From: Fidelibacterota bacterium
Lineage (GTDB): Bacteria > Fidelibacterota > Marinisomatia > Marinisomatales > TCS55
Direction of reading: 5' to 3'
NCBI GenBank assembly: GCA_022561485.1
Contig: JADFRD010000007.1
Location: 1 to 53,390, forward strand
DNA: 53,390 nucleotides
Part shown: in pieces, positions 1-8,120 of the stretch
Layout of the letters: each line of letters opens with the position of its first letter
How positions within the stretch are numbered: position 1 is the first letter of the stretch
Position numbers and translations under genes: made by a program
Notes under the pieces: generated by a model
The model's input: only the letters and a program-made list of their open reading frames with translations
Told to the model about the DNA's origin: nothing
Database searches by the model: none

Positions 1-193
1 GGAATGGCTGGAGCGAAAAAGCGCAGCGGTCTCGCTGAATGGGTGAACTCACCGGTCGTGAGATTTTCACTTTCTGAATTTTTGTTGTGTAAAATTACTT
101 TCATTTTACTCCCAAAATCAATAATAATGCTTCGCGCTACTCACGTCTGGTGCAGTGAATTGTTAGCTGGCACTTATTGTACTATCACTCAAT
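1..193. other. Window-edge non-coding stretch with cassette-boundary-like end
   Basis: No convincing gene is seen here. Read on the minus strand, just past the stop of the following lipoprotein gene, the sequence is CCAGCTAACAATTCACTGCA and then a GC-richer stretch. This resembles the first half (R''/L'') of an integron attC site, which begins with a TAACAA-type core after the cassette gene. The complementary second half is not found before the window edge, so the assignment is only suggestive. The core GTTAGCTGG lies at 162-170 and has an inverted partner at 657-665. Confidence 0.3.
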
Positions 194-628
194 TCAAATT
201 CTTACCGCCTCAAACGATCCACGATTGGTAATTCCAACAATACTTAGCCAAATCCACTCGCCCTCATAGTAACCATCTTCAATTATTCCGATTAGTTGAA
301 GATTGTTGTCAGCATATTGGGGGTTCAACTCAACCCAAACCCTTCCTTGATCAATTCCACCAATGAGATTGCCACTTCCTACTTGGGGACCGATGTTCTG
401 CGGATTCCCAATTTTTTCGAGATGCCATTCACCCGTGATGTGTAGTGAATCTTCATAATTAAGCGTAAGCCAACCTTTGACGATTGCCACTCCTGTTGTA
501 TCGTAGCTTTTATATTGATAAGCACCTGTGGGAATGGGCCCTACGCTGGTGTCATCCGAATTATTTTTACAACTAGGAATAGGACCAGTCATTATGGCAA
601 CCATGGTGATTAAGATTAATTTTTTCAA
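194..628 (-). CDS. Small hypothetical lipoprotein
   Basis: A 144-aa protein of unrecognised family, probably anchored to a membrane as a lipoprotein. The start is a TTG at 628, chosen because a GGAGG ribosome-binding site at 638-634 lies 5 bases upstream. An in-frame TTG further upstream (638-640) would overlap that site. The N-terminus has Lys2-Lys3, a hydrophobic run and a Cys at about residue 20 (IPSC), a lipobox with an unusual Pro. The mature part is rich in Gly, Asn, Trp and Ile and looks like a small beta-sheet domain (GEWHLEKIG, YYEGEWIWLSI). It is monocistronic and bracketed by inverted GTTAGCTGG cores, so it may be a mobile cassette gene. Function is unknown. The coding call is fairly secure because signal peptide, RBS and reading frame agree. 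Confidence 0.65.
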   Translation of the reverse strand: MKKLILITMVAIMTGPIPSCKNNSDDTSVGPIPTGAYQYKSYDTTGVAIVKGWLTLNYEDSLHITGEWHLEKIGNPQNIGPQVGSGNLIGGIDQGRVWVELNPQYADNNLQLIGIIEDGYYEGEWIWLSIVGITNRGSFEAVRI

Positions 629-633
629 AATTT

Positions 634-638
634 CCTCC
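634..638 (-). promoter_or_regulatory. Ribosome-binding site fixing a TTG start
   Basis: GGAGG on the minus strand, 5 bases before the TTG at 628. It decides the start of the small lipoprotein gene. Confidence 0.65.
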
Positions 639-656
639 AATTCATATAAAGTGGTA

Positions 657-665
657 CCAGCTAAC
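657..665. repeat. Inverted partner of the 162-170 core (CCAGCTAAC)
   Basis: CCAGCTAAC here is the exact inverse of GTTAGCTGG at 162-170, and the match continues loosely (GGTACC versus GTGCC). Relative to the enclosed minus-strand gene, the pair is oriented as the two boundaries of an integron gene cassette: GTTAGC before the gene, GCTAAC after it. A complete attC fold was not found on this side. Confidence 0.35.
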
Positions 666-1179
666 TTGTTTTTAACCCGCCAATTGTCCGTATAAATACA
701 CTAATTACGAGTATTCCCCGGGAAAATACAGAATGGTGATTTTCTTTCTCTAATCTTGTATGCATTATATTTTATTCTCCGTTTGATACTTATCCCTAAC
801 CTATTTTGTAAAATCCTCACAATAATTAATCAACTTCCATTAATATCTTTTAAAATCCATGATCAAGTTAAAACAGAAAAGTGAATTATTCAAATCAGCC
901 ATACATATCCCCTGATTGCCCGGCTTGTGCGTTTACCAGCCTCTGGATGGCCTGTCTGCCGCTTGCCTGCCTTAGGCATGGAATGGCATGGCCATGGTCT
1001 GCAATCGGGCGGGATTTTTGCTTCTCTCCAACATCTCCCAACTAACATCTAACATCTTCCATAATCCATCTTCCCTGTTCCATAAAATTCCCCACCCCCT
1101 TCCTTGATTCACAGTTCGGATGCTCAGTATATTCACGGGCTATTTTTTAACCAATAATTCAACCTAAATAACTATTTAA
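666..1179. other. Non-coding spacer with GC-rich inverted repeat and low-complexity tract
   Basis: About 510 bases with no supportable gene. The first 240 bases are AT-rich. At 911-1014 there is a GC-rich insert whose ends pair imperfectly (CCTGATTGC at 911-919 with GCAATCGGG at 1001-1009). It contains GCCTGCC/GGCATGG-type palindromic pieces of the same style as inserts near 2852, 5895, 29471 and 46100. A pyrimidine-rich tract of repeated ACATCT/CCATCTTCC words follows (about 1029-1100). No clear Shine-Dalgarno precedes the next gene. Confidence 0.5.
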
Positions 1180-2811
1180 ATGTTAAACCCATTTTCTATA
1201 CCCAAGCCGGTCAATGAACCTATAAAAGATTATGCTCCTGGTTCTCCGGAAAAAGAGACTTTATTAGCCAAAATTAAAGAAGTAAAATCACAAATAATTG
1301 ATATTCCCCTCATGATTGGCGGGGAAGAAATTCGTACAGGCAATACAGCCAATTGCGTCATGCCCCACGACCACGACCATGTTTTGGCCACATACCACCA
1401 AGCGGGTGAAAAAGAAGTAAAAATGGCCATTGACGCCTCGCAAGAAGCATGGCAAACATGGTCCAAAACCAGTTTGGAAGAACGTGCAGAAATATTCCTA
1501 AACGCCGCCGACCTATTGGCCGGCTCCTGGCGGGATATAGTGAATGCTTCCACCATGCTCAATTTGAGCAAGAACGTTTACCAAGCCGAAATTGATTCTG
1601 CCTGCGAACTGATTGATTTTCTTCGATTTAATCCCTGGTTTGCCAAAGAGCTAGCTTCCCATCAACCAATGTATTCCCCGGAGCCAACCAAAAACCGGTC
1701 GGAACTTCGACCGTTAGAAGGCTTTATTTTTGCTGTCTCACCATTTAATTTTACATCCATCGGCGGCAATCTCCCCTCCGCACCTGCATTGATGGGAAAC
1801 ACCGTGCTTTGGAAACCGGCATCCAGCGCCGTACTGCCGGCATACTATTTAATGCTTTTATTCAAGGAAGCCGGCCTGCCGGATGGTGTTATCAATTTTA
1901 TTCCCGGCCGGGGTTCACACGTTGGGCCAAATGTCATGAAAAGCCCATTGCTTGCCGGAGTACATTTTACCGGTTCTACGGCTGTTTTCCAGAATATGTG
2001 GAAAGAAATTGGTGAAAACATTCAACACTATCATTCCTACCCCCGCATTGTGGGTGAAACGGGAGGGAAGGATTTCTGTATCGCCCATGAGTCTGCCGAT
2101 ACCGATGTACTGGCTACGGCGATGGTGCGAGGTGCGTTTGAATATCAGGGACAAAAATGTTCTGCCATGTCCCGGGCTTATATTCCCACAACCATCTGGG
2201 ATGAAGTGAAAGAGAAATATCTGGCTCAAATCAATACAATTAAAATGGGTGATCCTGAAGATTTCACCCATTTCATGAATGCGGTGATCGATAAAGCTTC
2301 TTTTGATTCCATCACGGAATTTATCGACTTTGCCAAAGCGTCTGACGAAGCTGAAATAATCACCGGCGGTGGGTATGATGATTCGAAAGGATATTTTATC
2401 GAACCCACGACCATTTTAACAGATAATCCAAAATTCCGAACGATGTGTGAAGAAATCTTCGGACCTGTCTTGACGATTTATTTATATGATCCAAATGAAT
2501 GGACGGAAACACTAGAGATTGTGGACTCCACATCAGAATATGCACTGACAGGTTGTGTAATGGCCAAAGATAAAAACGCTATTGATGAAGCAACCAAAGC
2601 GCTCACTCATTCCGCCGGTAACTTTTATATCAATGACAAACCCACAGGCGCAGTGGTAGGCCAACAGCCTTTTGGCGGAAGCCGCGCTTCGGGAACGAAT
2701 GATAAAGCAGGATCCATGTTCAACCTGATTCGTTGGGTTTCTCAGCGAACGATCAAAGAAAATTTCGATCCGCCGAAAGATTACCGTTATCCTTTTATGG
2801 CTGAAGAATGA
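1180..2811 (+). CDS. pruA: L-glutamate gamma-semialdehyde dehydrogenase (delta-1-pyrroline-5-carboxylate dehydrogenase)
   Basis: Oxidises glutamate gamma-semialdehyde (from proline or ornithine) to glutamate with NAD+ in the cytoplasm. The 543 aa match the stand-alone ALDH4A1-like form rather than the bifunctional PutA form; no proline dehydrogenase is adjacent. Visible landmarks: cofactor loop SPFNF (187-191), LWKPA (210-214), FTGST (263-267), general-base Glu293 in VGETGGKD, nucleophile Cys327 in YQGQKCSAMSR, then EEIFGP and PFGGSRASGTNDKAG near the C-terminus, all typical of the family. The ATG at 1180 has no strong Shine-Dalgarno, but the N-terminus (NPFSIPKPVNEP) fits the eukaryote-like ALDH4 start. 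The stop codon TGA is part of the first unit of the repeat run that follows. Downstream genes suggest an amino-acid/carbamoyl-phosphate catabolic neighbourhood; that link is inference. Confidence 0.93.
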   Translation: MLNPFSIPKPVNEPIKDYAPGSPEKETLLAKIKEVKSQIIDIPLMIGGEEIRTGNTANCVMPHDHDHVLATYHQAGEKEVKMAIDASQEAWQTWSKTSLEERAEIFLNAADLLAGSWRDIVNASTMLNLSKNVYQAEIDSACELIDFLRFNPWFAKELASHQPMYSPEPTKNRSELRPLEGFIFAVSPFNFTSIGGNLPSAPALMGNTVLWKPASSAVLPAYYLMLLFKEAGLPDGVINFIPGRGSHVGPNVMKSPLLAGVHFTGSTAVFQNMWKEIGENIQHYHSYPRIVGETGGKDFCIAHESADTDVLATAMVRGAFEYQGQKCSAMSRAYIPTTIWDEVKEKYLAQINTIKMGDPEDFTHFMNAVIDKASFDSITEFIDFAKASDEAEIITGGGYDDSKGYFIEPTTILTDNPKFRTMCEEIFGPVLTIYLYDPNEWTETLEIVDSTSEYALTGCVMAKDKNAIDEATKALTHSAGNFYINDKPTGAVVGQQPFGGSRASGTNDKAGSMFNLIRWVSQRTIKENFDPPKDYRYPFMAEE

Positions 2812-2925
2812 CTGGTAGATCGGTAACTGGTAGAGCAGTAACTGGTAGAGGGCCTGCCCGCCGGAGGTACGTAGGCGGGGTAACTGGTAGAGTGCCTGCC
2901 CGCCGAGGCGGGGTAACTGGTAGAA
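2809..2925. repeat. Five copies of an ACTGGTAGA unit with two GC-rich palindromic inserts
   Basis: The unit (G)TAACTGGTAGAG or close variants occurs at 2809-2819 (overlapping the pruA stop), 2823-2835, 2838-2850, 2880-2892 and 2913-2925. Between copies 3 and 4 is an insert at 2852-2879, and between copies 4 and 5 one at 2893-2912. Both have arms CCCGCC and GGCGGG around a short centre. The array ends 7 bases before the next start codon. Spacing is irregular, so it is not a CRISPR. Confidence 0.85.
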
Positions 2926-2932
2926 TAGTAAT

Positions 2933-3358
2933 ATGACCGAATACAAAATTCCAAAAATAAATGAAAAAGAGTATATCAGTGAACCTGATCGATACAGGTT
3001 GGATGATTTTGAAGTTTATCAACTAGCACGCAAGTTCAGAAAAAAAGTATATGTTATCATTAATCAATTACCAAGTGATGAAAAGTACAATTTGACAAGC
3101 CAAATGCGTGACGCAATTATATCTGTTACAAATAATATTGCTGAAGCTCATGGCCGTTGGCATTATAAAGAATCTATTCAATTTTGCCGTATCGCTCGAG
3201 GTTCGACTGAAGAAATTATTGATGACCTTAATATTTGTATTGACCAAAACTATTATGATATTGAAAAATGTTTGAAGTATAAAGATGCTGGATATGAATT
3301 AGTCAAAAAAATAAATAGTTATATTGCATATCTTAATAAACAAAGAAATCAACATTAA
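2933..3358 (+). CDS. S23-type four-helix-bundle protein (23S rRNA intervening-sequence family)
   Basis: A 141-aa, mostly helical protein of the four-helix-bundle family first found encoded in 23S rRNA intervening sequences. Family landmarks are the DDFEVYQLARKF opening (about 25-36), SSQ/TSQMRDAIISVTNNIAEAHGR (about 55-74) and the ESIQFCRIARGSTEEI segment (about 80-95). It is a stand-alone copy here, with no rRNA nearby. The molecular function of the family is unsettled; the bundle is proposed to bind nucleic acid or act as an oligomeric scaffold. It follows a run of ACTGGTAGA repeats, and sequence just after the stop (CACCAGCTACCAATAACCAC, about 3377-3396) looks like a degenerate inverted version of the same unit. 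The gene may therefore travel with these repeats. ATG at 2933 is the only good start. Confidence 0.85.
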   Translation: MTEYKIPKINEKEYISEPDRYRLDDFEVYQLARKFRKKVYVIINQLPSDEKYNLTSQMRDAIISVTNNIAEAHGRWHYKESIQFCRIARGSTEEIIDDLNICIDQNYYDIEKCLKYKDAGYELVKKINSYIAYLNKQRNQH

Positions 3359-3530
3359 TCTTAACCCATGACTGCTCACCAGCTACCAATAACCACTCAC
3401 TGACAATGAAAAAATTTATTATTTGCCTTCTTCATTTTAGACAATATTTCGGTTTTACCTAAATCCTGATTTACGATTAACCGTTTTCATTCATAACTAT
3501 TAAAACAATCACAAATTAAAGGATTTAAAA

Positions 3531-4844
3531 ATGAAACCAATTAAAACAATCATTATGGGCGCCGCAGGGCGTGATTTTCACAATTTCAACGTTGTTTACC
3601 GAAATAACAATAATTATGAAGTCGTTGCATTTACTGCTGCACAGATTCCGGATATCGAAGGCAGAATGTATCCAAGCGTTCTTTCAGGTCCATTGTATCC
3701 TGAAGGTGTTCCCATTTTTGATGAAAACAACCTTGAGGATTTAATTAAAGAACACAGTATCGAAGAAGTGGTCTTCTCATATTCAGATATTTCTCACGAA
3801 GCAGTCATGCATAAGGCTTCCAGGATTATTGCCACCGGCGCACATTTTAAATTACTGGGTGGAGAGCAAACAATGATCAAGTCTACCAAACCGGTGATTT
3901 CAATCTGTGCAGTCAGGACCGGATGTGGTAAAAGCCAAACCACCCGTAAAGTGGCGGAAATATTGAAAGAAGCAGGAAAAAAGGTGGCTGCCATTCGTCA
4001 TCCAATGCCATATGGAGACTTAACCAAACAAGGCGTACAGCGGTTTGCATCCATAGACGATTTGAAAAAACATGATTGTACCATTGAAGAAATGGAAGAA
4101 TATGAACCCCATATCATGCAGGGAACGATCGTTTTTGCCGGTGCTGACTACGAAGCCATTATTCGTGAAGCAGAAAAAGAAGCGGATATCATCTTGTGGG
4201 ACGGTGGAAATAATGATATGCCATTTTATAAACCGGATTTGTCCATTGTCGTCACGGATCCTCATCGTCCCGGACATGAATTAACCTATTTTCCCGGCGA
4301 AACGAATTTATTGATGGCCGATGTTGTTGTAATCAATAAAGTAGATACGGCTGATCCGGCAGGTATTGAAACGGTTAGGACTAATATAAAAATGGCAAAT
4401 CCGAATGCGGTAATCATTGAGGCAGATTCACCTGTTACTGTCGATAACCCTGACATGATTTCCGGGAAAAGAGTTCTGGTGGTGGAAGACGGTCCGACAT
4501 TGACCCATGGCGAAATGAAAATTGGCGCCGGTACCGTCGCTGCTGAAAAGTTCGGTGCATCTGAAATGGTAGATCCCCGCCCTTATCTTACCGGTAAATT
4601 GATTGAAACGTTCGAACAATATCCGAATATCGGTACATTGCTTCCCGCCATGGGTTATGGCAGTGAACAGATCAAAGATCTAGAAGACACGATCAATAAA
4701 ACAGATTGTGATCTTGTGATTATTGGGACTCCCATTGACTTGCGCAGAATTGTAAATATTACCCATCCTACCGCTCGGGTCACTTATGATCTGCAGGAAA
4801 GAGGAAATCCAAATATTCAAGATGTGTTGAAATCATTTATTTGA
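3531..4844 (+). CDS. Cyclic 2,3-diphosphoglycerate synthetase-like P-loop GTPase (COG2403 type)
   Basis: A 437-aa homologue of the archaeal cyclic-2,3-diphosphoglycerate synthetase family. An N-terminal Rossmann-like half (KTIIMGAAGRDFHNFN, 5-20) is followed by a P-loop NTPase half: AVRTGCGKSQTT (127-138) as Walker A, ILWDGGNND (221-229) in the Walker B position, VVINKVD (266-272) as the base-recognition motif, and a C-terminal domain ending IIGTPIDL...ITHPTARVTYDLQE. AAAGGA lies about 7 bases before the ATG. Bacterial members are common, but whether they make cyclic diphosphoglycerate is not established. The stop shares a base with the start of a carbamate kinase gene, implying coupled translation and a shared pathway. 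A role in carbamoyl-phosphate or arginine/ornithine catabolism is inference. Confidence 0.82.
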   Translation: MKPIKTIIMGAAGRDFHNFNVVYRNNNNYEVVAFTAAQIPDIEGRMYPSVLSGPLYPEGVPIFDENNLEDLIKEHSIEEVVFSYSDISHEAVMHKASRIIATGAHFKLLGGEQTMIKSTKPVISICAVRTGCGKSQTTRKVAEILKEAGKKVAAIRHPMPYGDLTKQGVQRFASIDDLKKHDCTIEEMEEYEPHIMQGTIVFAGADYEAIIREAEKEADIILWDGGNNDMPFYKPDLSIVVTDPHRPGHELTYFPGETNLLMADVVVINKVDTADPAGIETVRTNIKMANPNAVIIEADSPVTVDNPDMISGKRVLVVEDGPTLTHGEMKIGAGTVAAEKFGASEMVDPRPYLTGKLIETFEQYPNIGTLLPAMGYGSEQIKDLEDTINKTDCDLVIIGTPIDLRRIVNITHPTARVTYDLQERGNPNIQDVLKSFI

Positions 4845-5788
4845 TGAAAAAAACAGCCATTATAGCCCTAGGCGGAAACGCTCTTTCACCCAAAGAAGAG
4901 GCAGGTACGATTTATGAACAATTTGCCCATACCCGGGAAAGTTTATCAGAGATCATGGAATTTATTCACCAGGATTATAATCTGTGTTTAACGCATGGAA
5001 ATGGCCCGCAAGTTGGCGATGAATTGCTTCGTATGGATTTAACCCATGATGTCGTACCCCCATTACCGTTGGGTGTATGTGTCGCCGGGACCCAAGGTAC
5101 CATTGGCTATATGATTCAACAATCATTTCAAAATGCATTACGTGAAGAAAATGTAGATCGTGAAGTAGTCACCCTTGTCACTCAAGTTATGGTAAATGCA
5201 AATGATCCCTCCATTTCTGACCCATCAAAATATATTGGTACACGATATAATGAAGATGAAGCAAAAACCATGGCAGAAAAATTTAACTGGACTGTAAAGG
5301 AACAGGAACCCGGAGAATGGCGCCGGGTAGTTCCCTCCCCTGATCCTGATTTCATCATGCACGGAATTTCCATCAGGACATTAGTTGAAGCTGGAACAAT
5401 CGTCCTTGCTGCCGGCGGGGGTGGAATACCGGTTTATAATAATGAAAATAATAAACTGGAAGGATTGGATGCTGTCATTGATAAAGATTTAACCGCTGCT
5501 AAGCTTGGACGTGTTATTCGAGCCCATGAATACTATATTATAACAGATGTTGATCAGGTTTATCTGAATTATCAAACTGATAATCAAAAGCCTATTCGTA
5601 AAATGTCAGTCAATGAAGCTAAACAATATCAACTGGATGGACAATTCCAAAAAGGCAGCATGTGGCCGAAAATCAGATCAGCTATATATTTCTTAAAACA
5701 TCATGGTGAAAAAGTCATTATAACAAATATCCAAAATGTTCGTAAAGCCATGCTGGGTGAAGCAGGCACAACCATAGTGAAATCATAA
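4844..5788 (+). CDS. arcC: Carbamate kinase
   Basis: Makes ATP from carbamoyl phosphate and ADP (reversible), the energy-yielding last step of arginine, citrulline, agmatine or purine-derived carbamoyl-phosphate breakdown. The 314 aa are full length. Visible family motifs: ALGGNAL near residue 8, HGNGPQVG, PLGVCVAGTQGTIGYMIQ, VLAAGGGGIPV and the C-terminal FQKGSMWPKIRSAI. The ATG at 4844 is preferred: it overlaps the upstream stop as TGATG. A TTG at 4841 would be the alternative. No arginine deiminase or carbamoyltransferase gene lies in the window, so the source of carbamoyl phosphate is unknown. Translational coupling to the preceding GTPase is the most informative context. Confidence 0.93.
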   Translation: MKKTAIIALGGNALSPKEEAGTIYEQFAHTRESLSEIMEFIHQDYNLCLTHGNGPQVGDELLRMDLTHDVVPPLPLGVCVAGTQGTIGYMIQQSFQNALREENVDREVVTLVTQVMVNANDPSISDPSKYIGTRYNEDEAKTMAEKFNWTVKEQEPGEWRRVVPSPDPDFIMHGISIRTLVEAGTIVLAAGGGGIPVYNNENNKLEGLDAVIDKDLTAAKLGRVIRAHEYYIITDVDQVYLNYQTDNQKPIRKMSVNEAKQYQLDGQFQKGSMWPKIRSAIYFLKHHGEKVIITNIQNVRKAMLGEAGTTIVKS

Positions 5789-5837
5789 ATGAATTAACAT
5801 TACACCACACATGAATGTCAACGGTGGTCAATATTTA

Positions 5838-5936
5838 TCACCACCCTCCCGCCGGCCACATTTGAAATTAGAAGAAAGGGGCGGGCAGGCGAGACCCCTC
5901 CTCATACGAGGAGGGGATTTAGGGGAGGTGGAAATC
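5838..5936. repeat. GC-rich dispersed palindromic repeat
   Basis: A nested inverted-repeat block in an otherwise AT-rich spacer. The outer arms are CCACCCTCCC (about 5841-5850) and GGGGAGGTGG (about 5922-5931). Inner elements include CCCGCC/GGCGGG and a perfect 9-bp hairpin CCCCTCCTC-ATAC-GAGGAGGGG at 5895-5916. A short open frame across it reads PLLIRGGDLGEVE, a peptide pattern familiar from spurious ORFs over dispersed repeats in many bacteria. It is not a gene. It might act as a bidirectional transcription barrier between arcC and sucC. Confidence 0.7.
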
Positions 5937-6048
5937 ATTTTGAAGAGAAAAACCAATTTGGAAAAATATACAGGTTTTAACACCATCCTATTAAACGAAC
6001 GGTGAAAAAAGAAAGTAATTCAATTGAAACTGAAATGGAAAAAGAATA

Positions 6049-7221
6049 ATGAAAATACACGAATATCAGGCCAAGGAGCTGTTTCGTAAGTATCATGTCA
6101 GTGTCCCAGATGGATTTGTTGCCTTCTCTGTGTTTGAAGCACTTGTAGCCTATGATCGACTGAATGTTGGAACCGCAGTCGTAAAAGCGCAAATTCACGC
6201 CGGTGGCCGCGGAAAAGGCGGTGGTATAAAACTGGCTCACTCTCGAGATGAAGTTAAAGAATTCGCATCCCAAATTCTGGGGATGAATCTGGTGACACAT
6301 CAAACAGGTCCGGAAGGGAAAGAAGTTCAACGAATACTCATTGAATCAGGTATTGATATTGCCAGGGAATTATATGCTGGAATTGTTCTCGACAGAGCAA
6401 AAAGCCAATTCGCATTCATGGTTTCAACTGAAGGCGGTGTCGAAATCGAGAAAGTAGCTGCAGAAACTCCGGAAAAGATTATCAAAGAATGGATCGATCC
6501 GGATATTGGACTTACGGAAATCCAAGCTCGCAATCTCGCTGAAGCGTTGAGTTTGTCCGGAAAACAAATTGATTCTGCCGTTGTTATTTTTACAGCATTA
6601 TGGACTCTTTTTTCTGAAAACGATTGTTCATTGGTTGAAATAAATCCATTGGTTGTCACAACCGATAATGATGTAATGGCGCTGGATGCAAAAATGAATT
6701 TTGATGATAATGGTCTTTTTCGCCATCAGGAATTGCTGGATTACCGTGACGTCAGTGAAGAAGACCCTGCTGAATTGGAAGCGGGAAAATTTAATCTTAA
6801 TTACATTAAACTGGATGGCAATGTTGGCTGCATGGTTAACGGAGCCGGTCTGGCTATGGGAACCATGGACATTATTAAATTATATGGTGGAGAACCGGCA
6901 AACTTTTTGGATGTCGGCGGTGTAGCGAATCCTAAAACGGTTGCCAATGGATTTAAAATCATATTATCCGATCCAAATGTAAAATCAATCTTGATCAATA
7001 TTTTTGGTGGAATCGTTCGTTGCGACCGTGTGGCTCAAGGAGTGATTGATGCCATGGAAACAATGGAAGTAAATGTTCCGGTTATTATACGGCTGGAAGG
7101 AACAAATTCAAAACAAGCAAGGGAATTATTGGAAAAATCACCACTGGAATTTTTAGTCGCAACCAGCCTGGCGGATGCGGCCAAAAAAGCGGTCGTTTCA
7201 GCGATAGGAGGTGCGCAATGA
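6049..7221 (+). CDS. sucC: Succinyl-CoA synthetase (ADP-forming) beta subunit
   Basis: The beta chain of succinate-CoA ligase, TCA cycle, cytoplasm. With SucD it interconverts succinyl-CoA plus ADP and succinate plus ATP. The 390 aa are the usual length. The ATP-grasp N-terminus has [12 protein letters not shown] and the nucleotide loop [10 protein letters not shown] (51-60). The CoA-ligase C-terminal half has [20 protein letters not shown] and [11 protein letters not shown], the phosphohistidine-loop partner segment. It overlaps sucD by ATGA, so the subunits are translated together. The start ATG follows GGAAAAAGAATA. Upstream is a repeat-rich spacer, so transcription probably begins here. 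Confidence 0.96.
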   Translation: MKIHEYQAKELFRKYHVSVPDGFVAFSVFEALVAYDRLNVGTAVVKAQIHAGGRGKGGGIKLAHSRDEVKEFASQILGMNLVTHQTGPEGKEVQRILIESGIDIARELYAGIVLDRAKSQFAFMVSTEGGVEIEKVAAETPEKIIKEWIDPDIGLTEIQARNLAEALSLSGKQIDSAVVIFTALWTLFSENDCSLVEINPLVVTTDNDVMALDAKMNFDDNGLFRHQELLDYRDVSEEDPAELEAGKFNLNYIKLDGNVGCMVNGAGLAMGTMDIIKLYGGEPANFLDVGGVANPKTVANGFKIILSDPNVKSILINIFGGIVRCDRVAQGVIDAMETMEVNVPVIIRLEGTNSKQARELLEKSPLEFLVATSLADAAKKAVVSAIGGAQ

Positions 7222-8093
7222 GTGTATTGGTTGGAAATGACACACGGCTGATTATCCAAGGGATTACCGGTTCTGAAGGATCATTTCATGGAGGTCAGAT
7301 TAAGGAATACGGTACAAATCTGGTTGGGGGAGTAACACCGGGCAAAGGCGGGCAAGACGCACTGGGTGTTCCTGTGTTTAATACGGTGAAGGAAGCAAAG
7401 GAAGCGACGGGAGCAAATACATCTGTGATTTTCGTTCCTCCGGCATTTGCCGCCGGCGCAATCATAGAAGCAGCTGAAGCCGGTATTGAATTGGTCATTT
7501 GTATTACGGAAGGTATTCCTACTGCCGATATGGTGAACGTGAACCATACAATCAAAGATTTACCCACCCGATTAGTTGGACCCAACTGCCCGGGTGTCAT
7601 TTCACCTGGTAAGGCAAAAGTGGGTATTATGCCTGGTTTTATTCATCAGCCTGGAACCGTTGGAGTTGTTTCGCGATCAGGAACCTTAACCTATGAAGCT
7701 GTGCATCAACTGGTGGCAGTTGGTTTGGGCCAATCCACGTCCGTAGGTATCGGCGGTGATCCGATTATTGGAACAACATTTATAGATATGCTGTCATTAT
7801 TTGCTGAAGATGATGAAACGGAAGGCATCGTTTTAATCGGTGAAATTGGCGGTACTGCCGAGGAAGAAGCGGCTAAATGGGTTGTAGATAATCAATTGAA
7901 AAAACCGATAGTGGCTTTTATTGCAGGACAAACGGCTCCTCCCGGACGGCGCATGGGTCATGCCGGCGCCATCATTGCCGGAGGGAAAGGAACCGCATCG
8001 GAAAAAGCTGCCGCCCTTCAAGATGCAGGAATATCTGTTATTAAAAGCCCTGCTGAAATTGGAACGACTATGGCTAAATTACTCCATTCATAA
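7218..8093 (+). CDS. sucD: Succinyl-CoA synthetase (ADP-forming) alpha subunit
   Basis: Carries the CoA-binding Rossmann domain and the phosphohistidine of succinyl-CoA synthetase. The 291 aa are full length. Landmarks: [15 protein letters not shown] (11-25), GGVTPGKGG (37-45), [10 protein letters not shown] (121-130), SRSGTLTYE (152-160), [10 protein letters not shown], and catalytic His248 in [10 protein letters not shown]. The start overlaps the sucC stop (ATGA). ndk follows after 27 bases, giving a sucC-sucD-ndk unit. NDK can pass the phosphate made by this enzyme between nucleotide pools, a functional link known elsewhere and suggested here by gene order. Confidence 0.96.
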   Translation: MSVLVGNDTRLIIQGITGSEGSFHGGQIKEYGTNLVGGVTPGKGGQDALGVPVFNTVKEAKEATGANTSVIFVPPAFAAGAIIEAAEAGIELVICITEGIPTADMVNVNHTIKDLPTRLVGPNCPGVISPGKAKVGIMPGFIHQPGTVGVVSRSGTLTYEAVHQLVAVGLGQSTSVGIGGDPIIGTTFIDMLSLFAEDDETEGIVLIGEIGGTAEEEAAKWVVDNQLKKPIVAFIAGQTAPPGRRMGHAGAIIAGGKGTASEKAAALQDAGISVIKSPAEIGTTMAKLLHS

Positions 8094-8120
8094 AATGGAA
8101 TTTGATAGAAGGAGAACTTC

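Noticed and set aside
4..231. Open frame of 75 codons at the left edge
   Set aside because: No RBS, no family resemblance, and it runs over the cassette-like boundary and into the lipoprotein gene on the other strand.
2809..2925. Possible CRISPR-like array
   Set aside because: The unit is only 11-13 bp, spacers are of unequal length (from 2 to about 30 bases) and the longer ones are similar palindromes, and no cas genes are nearby.
2533..3022. Minus-strand frames with repeated YQLPRL / LPVTPP peptides
   Set aside because: They are read-throughs of the ACTGGTAGA repeat array opposite pruA; the repetition comes from the DNA repeats, not from a repeat protein.
5811..6005. Open frame reading PLLIRGGDLGE in the middle
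   Set aside because: It is a translation of a GC-rich dispersed palindrome; the peptide is typical of spurious frames over such repeats.
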